A DNA stretch of 9,336 nt from an uncultured Actinomycetes bacterium (GTDB lineage Bacteria; Actinomycetota; Thermoleophilia; Miltoncostaeales; Miltoncostaeaceae), in contig CAIPNN010000172.1 of assembly GCA_903866425.1 (NCBI GenBank), positions 1-9,336 of the forward strand, given 5' to 3'. This document shows, one piece after another, positions 1 to 6,479 of this stretch. Both the position numbers and the translations under genes were made by a program. The notes beneath the pieces were generated by a model. The model was not told where the DNA came from. It searched no databases and worked only from the letters and a program-made list of their open reading frames with translations. The first letter of the stretch is position 1, and each line of letters opens with the position of its first letter.

Positions 1-384
1 ATGGCCCGTCACGGTGGCGGCGCCTTCTCGGGCAAGGACCCGTCGAAGGTGGACCGCTCGGCCGCGTACGCCGCACGCTGGGTTGCCAAGAACGTGGTGG
101 CTGCTGGCCTGGCCGACCGCTGCGAGGTGCAGGTGGCGTACGCCATCGGCGTGGCGCACCCCGTGTCGATCAACGTGCAGACCTTCGGCACCGAGAAGCG
201 CCCGGTTGAGCAGATCGTCAAGTGGGTGAGCGAGAACTTCGACCTGCGCCCCGCCGCGCTGATCGACAGCCTCGACCTGCGTCGCCCGATCTACCAGAAG
301 ACCGCCGCGTTCGGTCACTTCGGCCGCACCGAGCCGGAGTTCACCTGGGAGAACACCGACATCGGCCAGGCCTTCGCCGACTGA
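1..384 (+). CDS. metK: S-adenosylmethionine synthase, C-terminal part (5' end outside window)
   Basis: This is the last 127 residues of methionine adenosyltransferase, the cytoplasmic enzyme that makes S-adenosylmethionine from methionine and ATP and releases phosphate and pyrophosphate. The glycine-rich family signature GGGAFSGKD lies at visible residues 5-13 and is followed by PSKVDRSAAYAAR, then AKNVVAAGLADRCEVQVAYAIG, all typical of the C-terminal third of MetK. The ATG at base 1 is not the start: in the family this Met is internal, just before the ARHGGGAFSGKD segment, so roughly two thirds of the gene (family length about 390-400 residues) lies upstream. The gene ends with TGA at 382-384, one base before the priA start, suggesting cotranscription. 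Its product is the methyl donor for RsmB encoded downstream. Identification is secure; only completeness is limited. Confidence 0.97.
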   Translation: MARHGGGAFSGKDPSKVDRSAAYAARWVAKNVVAAGLADRCEVQVAYAIGVAHPVSINVQTFGTEKRPVEQIVKWVSENFDLRPAALIDSLDLRRPIYQKTAAFGHFGRTEPEFTWENTDIGQAFAD

Positions 385-385
385 T

Positions 386-2605
386 GTGAGCGATGGGGGG
401 ACGGCCGCGCAGGTCGTCCCCCTCGTCGCTGCCCGCGCCCTGGACGGGGCGCTGGACTACGCGGTGCCCGCCGCGCTGGATGCGGCCGCGGTACCCGGGG
501 CGCTGGTGGCTGTGCGTCTTGGCCCCCGCGCCGTGCTGGGCGTCGTGATGAGCCGCGAACCGGCCACGCACACGGGGCGCCTGCAGCCGGTGGCCGGGGT
601 GGTGGATGCCCCCGTGGTACCTGCGGACTTGCTCGAGCTCGCCCGCTGGGTGGGGCGTCGCACGCTGAGCCCGCTTGGCACGTGCCTCAAGCTGGTGCTG
701 CCGCCAGGGTCGGAGGGGGCGCTCAGGCGCGGCCCCGATGGCTCCTGGACGCTCGGCTCGCCCACGGGGCAGGGGCGCGAACGCATGGTGGCGCGGGCGG
801 TGCCGGGGGCCGAGGCGCCCACGGGCAGGCGCGCAGCGGTGCTGGCCGAGTTGGTGGCCCTGGGTGGTGAGCTGCCGGCGGCTGATCTTGTGCGGGTGGC
901 CGGCACCACCATGCCCACGCTCAAGCGCATGGCCGACGATGGCCAGATCACCCTGACTGCCGAGCGTGCAGATGCCAGTGGTCTCAACTGGTTTGGCCCA
1001 GCCCCTGGTGCCGACACGCCCCCAACGCTCACCGATGGGCAGGCCGCCGCCGTTGACCGCATTACGGCGGCGATCGACTCCGACGGCGTGGATGCCCTGC
1101 TGCTGCACGGCGTGACCGGATCGGGCAAGACCGAGGTGTATCTGCGGGCCATCGAGGCCGCGCGGGCCCGGGGAAAGTCGAGCCTGGTGCTGGTGCCTGA
1201 GATCGCGCTCACCCCGCAGTTCCTGGGCCGCCTGCGTGCGCGCCTGGGCGAGCGCGTGGCGGTGTGGCACTCGGCGCTGGCCCCGGCCGAACGCGCGGCC
1301 GAGGATCGCCGTATTCGATCGGGCGAGGCCGACGTGGTGATGGGTGCCCGAAGCGCCGTGTTCGCACCGCTGCGCGACATCGGCCTGGTGGTGGTGGACG
1401 AGGAACACGCCTCGTCGTACACGCAGGACTCCACGCCGCGTTACGACGCCCGGCAGGTGGCCTACAAGCGGGCGAGCGACGCCGGCGCAGCCCTGGTGTA
1501 CGGATCGGCCACGCCGCGGCCCGAGGCGTGGCATGCACTTGAGCGCATCACGCTGTCGGAGCGCGCCGATGGCGCCACGCTGCCGCCGGTGGATGTGGTG
1601 GACATGCGCACCCAGCACGCAGGACCCATCTCGCGGCCCCTGGCAAAGGCGCTGCAGGAGGCGGGGGAGCGGGGAGAGAAGGCGATCGTGCTGCTGAACC
1701 GCCGCGGGTTCTCCCGCACCACGCTGTGCCGTGAGTGCGGATGGATTGCCCGGTGCCCCGACTGCGACGTGCCAATGGTGCTGCACCGTGATGGCGGCCC
1801 TGAGCGCCTCGTGTGCCACCACTGCGGTCTTGAGCGCGGCCAGCCCACCGCATGCCCGTCGTGCCGTTCTGTTGACGTTGGGCGCCAGGGCTCGGGCACG
1901 CAGGCGCTGGAGGAGGCCCTTGCCGCGGTGGTGCCCGACACCCGCCTTGTGCGTCTGGACGCCGACACGGCCTCACGTCGCGGTGGCATCGTGGGCCTGC
2001 TGGCCGAGTTCAACGCGCCCGGTGCGGCGATCCTTCTGGGCACGCAGATGGTGGCCAAGGGGCACGACCTGCCCGAGGTCACGGTGGCGGCGGTGCTCGA
2101 CGCCGACGCCGCGCTGCAGCACGCCGACTTCCGTGCCGAGGAGCGGGCGTTCTCGCTCATCGTGCAGCTGGCCGGTCGTGCCGGGCGCCGCAAGGGTGAG
2201 CCCGCGCGCGTGGTGGTGCAGGCATGGGAGCCGGCCGCACGCGCGGTGCAGTTGGGGTCGAAGCACGCCGTGGAGGAGTTCATCGAGGGCGAGATCGCGC
2301 GCCGCGAACCCCGTGGCATGCCGCCGCACGGGCACCTGCTGCGCATCGTGGTTGAGGGTGATTCGCCCACCCGCGTGGCGGAAGTTGCCGAATCGCTGGC
2401 AGAGGACCTCGCGATGGCCGAACCGGACATGACGGTGCGGGGTCCGTCGCGACTTCATCGGCTGAGAGGCCGCACCCGCCGGGCCATACTGCTGCAGGCG
2501 CCGCGCTCATCGACCCTCATCGCCGCGACGCGGCACGTGCTCGATGCCTCCGGATCGCCCACGGGAGTGAGAATCGGGGTTGATGTTGATCCTCAGGACA
2601 CCTGA
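386..2605 (+). CDS. priA: Primosomal protein N' (replication restart helicase PriA)
   Basis: PriA is a 3'-to-5' superfamily 2 DNA helicase that recognises stalled or collapsed replication forks and starts reloading of the replicative helicase. The 739-residue product has the usual length (E. coli 732). An N-terminal DNA 3'-end-binding domain covers about residues 8-105. Walker A GVTGSGKT is at 242-249, the DEEH Walker B box at 338-341, GTQMVAKGHD from 552, and the arginine-finger motif QLAGRAGRR at 594-602. Eight zinc-binding cysteines lie between the helicase lobes at 448, 451, 457, 460, 477, 480, 490 and 493, in the same spacing pattern as E. coli PriA. The start is GTG at 386; the ATG at 384 is out of frame. 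No clear Shine-Dalgarno sequence is seen, so translational coupling to metK, one base upstream, is likely. Unlike the mycobacterial PriA, often annotated as lacking helicase function, this copy appears ATPase-competent. Confidence 0.97.
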   Translation: MSDGGTAAQVVPLVAARALDGALDYAVPAALDAAAVPGALVAVRLGPRAVLGVVMSREPATHTGRLQPVAGVVDAPVVPADLLELARWVGRRTLSPLGTCLKLVLPPGSEGALRRGPDGSWTLGSPTGQGRERMVARAVPGAEAPTGRRAAVLAELVALGGELPAADLVRVAGTTMPTLKRMADDGQITLTAERADASGLNWFGPAPGADTPPTLTDGQAAAVDRITAAIDSDGVDALLLHGVTGSGKTEVYLRAIEAARARGKSSLVLVPEIALTPQFLGRLRARLGERVAVWHSALAPAERAAEDRRIRSGEADVVMGARSAVFAPLRDIGLVVVDEEHASSYTQDSTPRYDARQVAYKRASDAGAALVYGSATPRPEAWHALERITLSERADGATLPPVDVVDMRTQHAGPISRPLAKALQEAGERGEKAIVLLNRRGFSRTTLCRECGWIARCPDCDVPMVLHRDGGPERLVCHHCGLERGQPTACPSCRSVDVGRQGSGTQALEEALAAVVPDTRLVRLDADTASRRGGIVGLLAEFNAPGAAILLGTQMVAKGHDLPEVTVAAVLDADAALQHADFRAEERAFSLIVQLAGRAGRRKGEPARVVVQAWEPAARAVQLGSKHAVEEFIEGEIARREPRGMPPHGHLLRIVVEGDSPTRVAEVAESLAEDLAMAEPDMTVRGPSRLHRLRGRTRRAILLQAPRSSTLIAATRHVLDASGSPTGVRIGVDVDPQDT

Positions 2606-2607
2606 TC

Positions 2608-2640
2608 AAAAAATGCAAAAGCTCTGTTCTCCGGTAGCCT
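2608..2640 (+). promoter_or_regulatory. Candidate promoter upstream of the 286-residue unknown gene
   Basis: The 74-base gap after priA opens with an A-rich stretch (2608-2620) that stands out from its GC-rich surroundings. It is followed by TAGCCT at 2635-2640, which fits the actinobacterial -10 consensus TANNNT. Transcription would start near 2647, giving a leader of about 33 bases that contains the ribosome binding site. No TTGACA-like -35 box is visible at the expected distance; the A-rich tract occupies that place. The same TANCCT pattern recurs before def and rpe. This is inferred from sequence only. Confidence 0.4.
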
Positions 2641-2668
2641 GCCGACGTTCCTCAACCACGTCGTCCCC

Positions 2669-2673
2669 GAGGT
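2669..2673 (+). promoter_or_regulatory. Ribosome binding site of the 286-residue unknown gene
   Basis: GAGGT is complementary to the 3' end of 16S rRNA and lies six bases before the ATG at 2680. It fixes that ATG as the start codon and is one of the few clear Shine-Dalgarno sequences in the window. Confidence 0.7.
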
Positions 2674-2679
2674 AGACCC

Positions 2680-3540
2680 ATGCCCGTCCCGCGCATCTTC
2701 GCCGCCCAGCTCACTCCCCGTGAGCAGTGGACCCACGTGCTGGCCTCCGTGCTTGCGCTCACCACCACCGAGCACCGCGCCGCACTGCTGCGTGACTTCA
2801 CCGATGAGGACCTGCCGGGTGTGGAGAACACCGTCGTGCGCGAGTTCGCACCCGCCGGTGACGACGTCATCGACATCGTGGTGCAGGAGCGCGACAAGGC
2901 ATGGGCGCTGGCCATTCAGACGTCGCTGGCATTTGGCGGCGACATCGAGGCCCGCCTCAGCAGCGCCGCCGGTGCGCTGAAGGACTACGGCCGCGTGATC
3001 GTGGTGGCCATCACCGCCGACCGCAAGCCGGGCCCCTACGTGGAGGGCGCCCGCTCGGGTGGCATTGACGTGCGGTACGCATCGTGGCTGCGCGTGCGCG
3101 ACTGGGTGCAGGAGCGTCCGGAGCGCGGCAAGGCCGAGGGCCAGTCGCTCACCGTGCTTCGCGAGGCCGAGTACGTGCTCACGCCCAACGTGGCCGAGCT
3201 CTACCGCCTTGAGGACATCATCCCGACCGTGCCCGTGGAGGCCCGCGAGGCCGCCACCGCGGCCTTCTTCGGTCTCAACGACCTGTCGTCGGCCCCGCGC
3301 ATCGACCAGCACGACGACGGTGCCACGGCGATCTTCCCGCGCACCGGCGACCCGCAGGCTGAGCTCGTGATCCGTGGTGGCGCTGCCAACCTGGTGCTGA
3401 ACGACGTGGGCGGCCCCGTGTCGGGTGCCACCGACCGTCCGGGCTGGGGTGCGCTTGCCATCACCTCCGACGCCGACTGGGAGCTTGGCGGCCTGTACGC
3501 GCTCTCCACCGCCCGACGCCTGCTGCCGAGGAAGCGCTAA
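2680..3540 (+). CDS. Unrecognised 286-residue protein, possibly a degenerate PD-(D/E)XK-fold protein
   Basis: I do not recognise a named family. The protein is soluble: no signal peptide or membrane segment is visible. Residues 1-45 look helical. Residues 49-130 have the order of a restriction-endonuclease-like core: an acidic residue (E49), a hydrophobic strand with aspartate (VIDIVV, D65), a second strand ALAIQTSL (76-83), an acidic helix that includes EARL (90-93), and a strand VIVVAIT, followed by IDVRYASWLRVRDWVQE. In active PD-(D/E)XK nucleases the second strand carries E-x-K; here that place holds Q80-T81-S82, so nuclease activity seems lost. This fold reading is inference from pattern. 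The C-terminal 80 residues are glycine- and aspartate-rich and end in a basic LLPRKR tail. The gene has its own ribosome binding site and probable promoter, and its stop is two bases before the proposed kinase start, so the two are probably cotranscribed. It could also be an unrelated alpha/beta domain. Confidence 0.85.
   Translation: MPVPRIFAAQLTPREQWTHVLASVLALTTTEHRAALLRDFTDEDLPGVENTVVREFAPAGDDVIDIVVQERDKAWALAIQTSLAFGGDIEARLSSAAGALKDYGRVIVVAITADRKPGPYVEGARSGGIDVRYASWLRVRDWVQERPERGKAEGQSLTVLREAEYVLTPNVAELYRLEDIIPTVPVEAREAATAAFFGLNDLSSAPRIDQHDDGATAIFPRTGDPQAELVIRGGAANLVLNDVGGPVSGATDRPGWGALAITSDADWELGGLYALSTARRLLPRKR
3528..3534 (+). promoter_or_regulatory. Candidate Shine-Dalgarno sequence for an ATC-initiated kinase
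   Basis: GAGGAAG lies at the end of the preceding gene, eight bases before ATC at 3543 (the GAGGA core ends ten bases before it). This supports ATC as the kinase start, since no ATG, GTG or TTG exists in that frame between the upstream in-frame stop (TGA at 3360-3362) and GTG at 3630. Confidence 0.45.
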
Positions 3541-3542
3541 CC

Positions 3543-4982
3543 ATCACGGCCGGCACGAGCACCCACGACGGGATCGTCGCCGGCCGTTGGGCCGTTGGAA
3601 GCCCGATCGCCCATGGCGGTCAGGCCTCGGTGCACCATGCCCGCGACCTGGTGTCGGGGCATGAGGTTGCAATCAAGGTGTTTCACCCGCACGTGTGGGC
3701 CGACGAGGCCTTCCGGGCGCGCGTGCGACGCGAGCGGGAGTCGCTCGAGGCGCTCGACCATCCGAATATCGTGCCCATTCTGGACGCGGGGGAGTCGGCG
3801 GGCGCGGGCTGGATCGTGATGCCGCTCGCGCGCGGCGGCAGCCTGGACGACCTGCTGCGACGCGGGCCCATCGCCGCCGACGAGGCCGTACGCATTTTGC
3901 GTCAGGTGGCGTCTGCCCTCGATGCTGCGCATGCCGCGGGGCACCTGCACCGCGATGTGAAGCCCGCCAACGTGTTGCTGCAGCATGACGGCCATGCATG
4001 GCTCGCCGACTTCGGCGTCACCCGCCCGGTGGGTGGCAGCACCACCATGCCCGGCCAGATGGTGGGCACCGCCGCCTATATGGCGCCTGAGGTCATCTCC
4101 GGTGGCCGTCCCGCTGAGGCTGCCGATGTGTACGGGTTCGCCTGCATGGCCTTTGAGGTGATGACCGGCCGCCGGCCGTTCCCCGACGACGAGATGGCCA
4201 GCGTGCTGTTCGCACATGTCGACCGCCCTGCGCCCTGCGCCAGCGACGTGTGCCCCGGGCTGTCGCGGCACATGGACCGTGCGTTGGCTGCGGGCCTGGC
4301 CAAGGACCCTGCGATGCGCCCGCGATCGGCCATGCAGCTTGTCGCCGGCATCGCCGATGCCATGGCGGGTGGGGCAGGGGCCACCGTGCCGATGTCCCGC
4401 AACGTGGTGCGTCGTGCGCGACGTCGGCCCCGAATGACGCGCGCGACGGCGCTGCTGATGGCGGGCTTCGCGATTCTCGGCGGGTCTGCCGCCGGCCTCG
4501 CACTCATCGGCATGGAGCCTGATGCGCCGACCGCAGCAGTTGAGGAAGCACGCCCGCCGCAGCGCATTCCGCTTCCCACCGGCTCAGTCGCCGGCACACC
4601 GGTTGCATCAACGGCGGTGCCCGGCCTGCGAGGCGCAGATGTGGTTGCCATGACGACGCTTGACGGTGATGCGCGGGCGTATGCAATTGATGCCGGCCCC
4701 GGCCGTACACCCCACCAGGTGGCCACGGGCGTGACCGGGGCGCTGAAGGCATCTGGGCTCTCTGTGGCGTCGCTGGACCTGGATGGATCGGGTTCGACCA
4801 CGCTGGCGTGGGAGGTGCAGGACTTCCTTCGGCTCGGCCACAAGTGGGCGGTGTCGGAGGCGCCATCGGTGGAGAAGGGGCGTCAGGACGTGGTGGTGGC
4901 GGTTGAGGGATCGGGCACCGCCCCCGTGCTGTTCATGCAGGGGCTTGCGTCGGCACGGCCCGCCACCCTGCTCAGCCCCTAG
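3543..4982 (+). CDS. Transmembrane Ser/Thr protein kinase (Hanks type), probable ATC start
   Basis: This is a eukaryotic-like Ser/Thr kinase of the bacterial Pkn group, expected to phosphorylate proteins in response to an external signal. With a start at ATC 3543 it has 479 residues. The N-lobe aligns from GIVAGRWAVG (10-19), with an ATP loop IAHGGQASV (22-30) and the beta-3 lysine K45 in VAIKVF. The catalytic loop is HRDVKPAN (136-143), DFG is at 156-158, and APE at 181-183 follows a Ser/Thr-containing activation loop. A basic stretch precedes one membrane helix at about 301-323. About 155 residues lie outside the cell; they have no PASTA repeat and I do not recognise the domain. The only conventional start, GTG 3630 (450 residues), would remove the ATP loop, so I prefer ATC 3543, which has a Shine-Dalgarno sequence. 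A sequencing error that removed a normal start is the alternative. The first glycine of the ATP loop is alanine (A23). No phosphatase gene is nearby. Confidence 0.88.
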   Translation: MTAGTSTHDGIVAGRWAVGSPIAHGGQASVHHARDLVSGHEVAIKVFHPHVWADEAFRARVRRERESLEALDHPNIVPILDAGESAGAGWIVMPLARGGSLDDLLRRGPIAADEAVRILRQVASALDAAHAAGHLHRDVKPANVLLQHDGHAWLADFGVTRPVGGSTTMPGQMVGTAAYMAPEVISGGRPAEAADVYGFACMAFEVMTGRRPFPDDEMASVLFAHVDRPAPCASDVCPGLSRHMDRALAAGLAKDPAMRPRSAMQLVAGIADAMAGGAGATVPMSRNVVRRARRRPRMTRATALLMAGFAILGGSAAGLALIGMEPDAPTAAVEEARPPQRIPLPTGSVAGTPVASTAVPGLRGADVVAMTTLDGDARAYAIDAGPGRTPHQVATGVTGALKASGLSVASLDLDGSGSTTLAWEVQDFLRLGHKWAVSEAPSVEKGRQDVVVAVEGSGTAPVLFMQGLASARPATLLSP

Positions 4983-4988
4983 GACTGT

Positions 4989-5003
4989 TGATACCCTCGG
5001 GGT
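4989..5003 (+). promoter_or_regulatory. Candidate leaderless promoter of def
   Basis: TG at 4989-4990, one base, then TACCCT at 4992-4997 form an extended -10 of the TANNNT type. The def ATG begins six bases after its last T, the distance at which actinobacterial transcription starts, so the mRNA could begin at or near the A of ATG. No Shine-Dalgarno sequence is correctly placed; the GGGG at 4999-5002 is only one base from the ATG. No -35 box is evident, which an extended -10 can tolerate. Confidence 0.5.
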
Positions 5004-5005
5004 AT
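4991..5005 (+). repeat. Small perfect inverted repeat reaching the def start codon
   Basis: ATACCC (4991-4996) and GGGTAT (5000-5005) are perfect reverse complements separated by TCG. The right arm includes the first two bases of the def ATG. In a read-through mRNA from the kinase gene this six-pair stem could hide the start codon; as DNA it overlaps the candidate -10. There is no T-tract after it, so it is not a Rho-independent terminator. Its short length means it may be coincidental. Confidence 0.45.
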
Positions 5006-5555
5006 GGCGCGACGTTCATTTGAGGAGCCGGAGCGCGAGGCGCTCCGCCTTGCTGCGCTCGAGCACATCCGTCAGTACGGCGACCCCGTGCTGCGCACGC
5101 CGTCTGAGCGCGTTGAGGTATTCGACGACGCCCTGGTGGCTGAGGTGCACGAGATGGCCCGGCTCATGGAAGATGGCCGCGGGTGTGGCCTCGCAGCGCC
5201 CCAGCTGGGCCGGCTGCGCAGGCTCATCACCGTGGCGCCGTACGACGACGGCACCGTGCACGCCTTTGTGAACCCCGAGATCATTGAGCATGCCGAAGAG
5301 ACGGAACTGGGTCCTGAGGGATGCCTCTCGATTGGCGAGATCAACGTCGAGGTGCCGCGCTACCTGTGGATCAAGGTGCGCGCGCAGGATCTGAACGGCA
5401 CCGAGTTTGAGGCGGTCATCGAGGACTTCGCCGCGCGCGTGGTGCAGCACGAGATCGATCACCTTGACGGCGTGCTCATCATCGACCGCACAACGCCCGA
5501 GGAGCGCCGCGCGGCGCTTGCGGAGTTGCGCGAGTCGCTGCTTCCGAGCGCGTAG
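5004..5555 (+). CDS. def: Peptide deformylase
   Basis: Def removes the N-terminal formyl group from newly made proteins at the ribosome exit, using a metal ion, normally iron. All three family motifs are intact in the 183-residue product: GCGLAAPQ (60-67), EGCLS (105-109, metal ligand C107), and QHEIDH (148-153, ligands H149 and H153 and catalytic E150). The deformylase fold begins around IRQYGDPVLR (22-31), leaving a charged helical N-terminal extension of about 20 residues not found in the E. coli enzyme. ATG 5004 is the supported start because a TANNNT -10 lies just before it. The gene follows the kinase after 21 bases and precedes fmt by nine, pairing the removal and addition of the formyl group. 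Confidence 0.97.
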   Translation: MARRSFEEPEREALRLAALEHIRQYGDPVLRTPSERVEVFDDALVAEVHEMARLMEDGRGCGLAAPQLGRLRRLITVAPYDDGTVHAFVNPEIIEHAEETELGPEGCLSIGEINVEVPRYLWIKVRAQDLNGTEFEAVIEDFAARVVQHEIDHLDGVLIIDRTTPEERRAALAELRESLLPSA

Positions 5556-5564
5556 GCCACCGAC

Positions 5565-6479
5565 ATGCGTGTGATCTTCGCCGGCAGTCCGGAGCCGGCC
5601 GTGCCTGTGCTGCGTGCACTGATCGATTCGCATCACGAGGTGGTGCTGGTGGTCACCCGTGAGGATCGGCCCAAGGGTCGGTCGAAGACCCCGGTGCCTA
5701 CTCCCGTTGGCGCAGTGGCTGAGAAACTCGGTATCCCCACGCTCAAGCCGTCGTCCATCAACACGCCGGAGTCGCTGCAGGTACTGCGTGACGCCGACGC
5801 GGGGGCGCTCGCGGTGGCGGCGTTCGGGCAGATCCTGAAAGACGACGTGCTCACCGGCTGGCCGTGCATCAACGTGCACTACTCGCTGCTCCCGGCCTAC
5901 CGCGGCGCCGCACCGGTGGAGCGTGCCCTCATGGACTGCGCGCCCGAGACCGGCACCACCATCATGCAGATGGATGCGGGCCTCGACACCGGCCCCATTA
6001 TTGAGGCCGTGCAGGTGGCGGTGACCGACGACGACGATGCCGGTGCGGTGCTCATGAAGATGGCCGAGGCCTCGGGCCCGGCGCTCATCCGTGCACTCGA
6101 CGCCGTGCAGGCCGGAACGCTGGCGAGCACGCCCCAGCCGGATGAGGGCATGAGCATCGCGGCGAAGATCACCGATGTGGATCGCCCCATCGATCCCTCG
6201 CGTCCGGTGCGCGAACTGGTTGGCCAGGTGCGTGCGCTGTCCCCGCACATCGGCGCCGTGCTGCACATCGATGGCAACCCGTTCAAGATCTGGCGCGTGC
6301 GGGACACCGGGGCCCCAGCAGCCCCGGGCCTCGCGCACGCCGACGGCCACCTGGTGCTTGGTACGGGCACCAACGGACTCGACATCATCGAGTTGCAACC
6401 GCCAGGCAAGGGCCGCATGCCCGCCGAGGCATTCCTGAGGGGGTACCGCGGTGAGCTCGCGATCACGACCACCACGTAA
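5565..6479 (+). CDS. fmt: Methionyl-tRNA formyltransferase
   Basis: Fmt transfers a formyl group from 10-formyltetrahydrofolate to methionyl initiator tRNA, allowing bacterial translation initiation. The 304-residue product has an N-terminal Rossmann-like formyltransferase domain that begins MRVIFAGSPEPAVPVL. The active-site stretch INVHYSLLPAYRGAAPVERAL contains N103 and H105, and GLDTGPI carries D141; these match the catalytic Asn-His-Asp triad of the family. The C-terminal tRNA-binding barrel covers about residues 205-300, starting near DRPIDPSRPVRELVGQVRAL and including the conserved LQPPGKGRM segment. Length is normal (E. coli 315). The ATG is nine bases after the def stop, with no clear Shine-Dalgarno sequence, suggesting coupling to def. 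Its 3' end overlaps rsmB by 29 bases. Confidence 0.97.
   Translation: MRVIFAGSPEPAVPVLRALIDSHHEVVLVVTREDRPKGRSKTPVPTPVGAVAEKLGIPTLKPSSINTPESLQVLRDADAGALAVAAFGQILKDDVLTGWPCINVHYSLLPAYRGAAPVERALMDCAPETGTTIMQMDAGLDTGPIIEAVQVAVTDDDDAGAVLMKMAEASGPALIRALDAVQAGTLASTPQPDEGMSIAAKITDVDRPIDPSRPVRELVGQVRALSPHIGAVLHIDGNPFKIWRVRDTGAPAAPGLAHADGHLVLGTGTNGLDIIELQPPGKGRMPAEAFLRGYRGELAITTTT
6437..6443 (+). promoter_or_regulatory. Ribosome binding site of rsmB, inside the fmt 3' end
   Basis: GAGGGGG within the fmt coding sequence lies seven bases before GTG 6451. It decides the rsmB start and supports a true 29-base overlap with fmt. Confidence 0.65.

Noticed and set aside
1..3. ATG at base 1 as a gene start
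   Set aside because: In MetK this Met is internal, just before ARHGGGAFSGKD, so it is a window-edge artefact.
341..1822. A 493-codon minus-strand open frame opposite priA
   Set aside because: It is His/Arg/Gly-rich with no recognisable domain and mirrors PriA codons; a shadow frame.
2593..2605. Inverted repeat TCAGG-ACA-CCTGA at the priA stop, considered as a terminator
   Set aside because: The stem is only five pairs and is followed by A residues, not T, on the + strand; on the minus strand the T run is on the wrong side.
2613..2675. A 20-codon reading frame (ATG to TAG) before the unknown gene, considered as a leader peptide
   Set aside because: It has no Shine-Dalgarno sequence, and the start would lie upstream of the predicted transcription start. 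Its stop near the ribosome binding site is probably chance.
3500..3545. Programmed -1 frameshift joining the unknown protein to the kinase
   Set aside because: A -1 shift would fuse the frames, but no slippery heptamer or strong downstream structure is visible, and an ATC start with a Shine-Dalgarno sequence is simpler.
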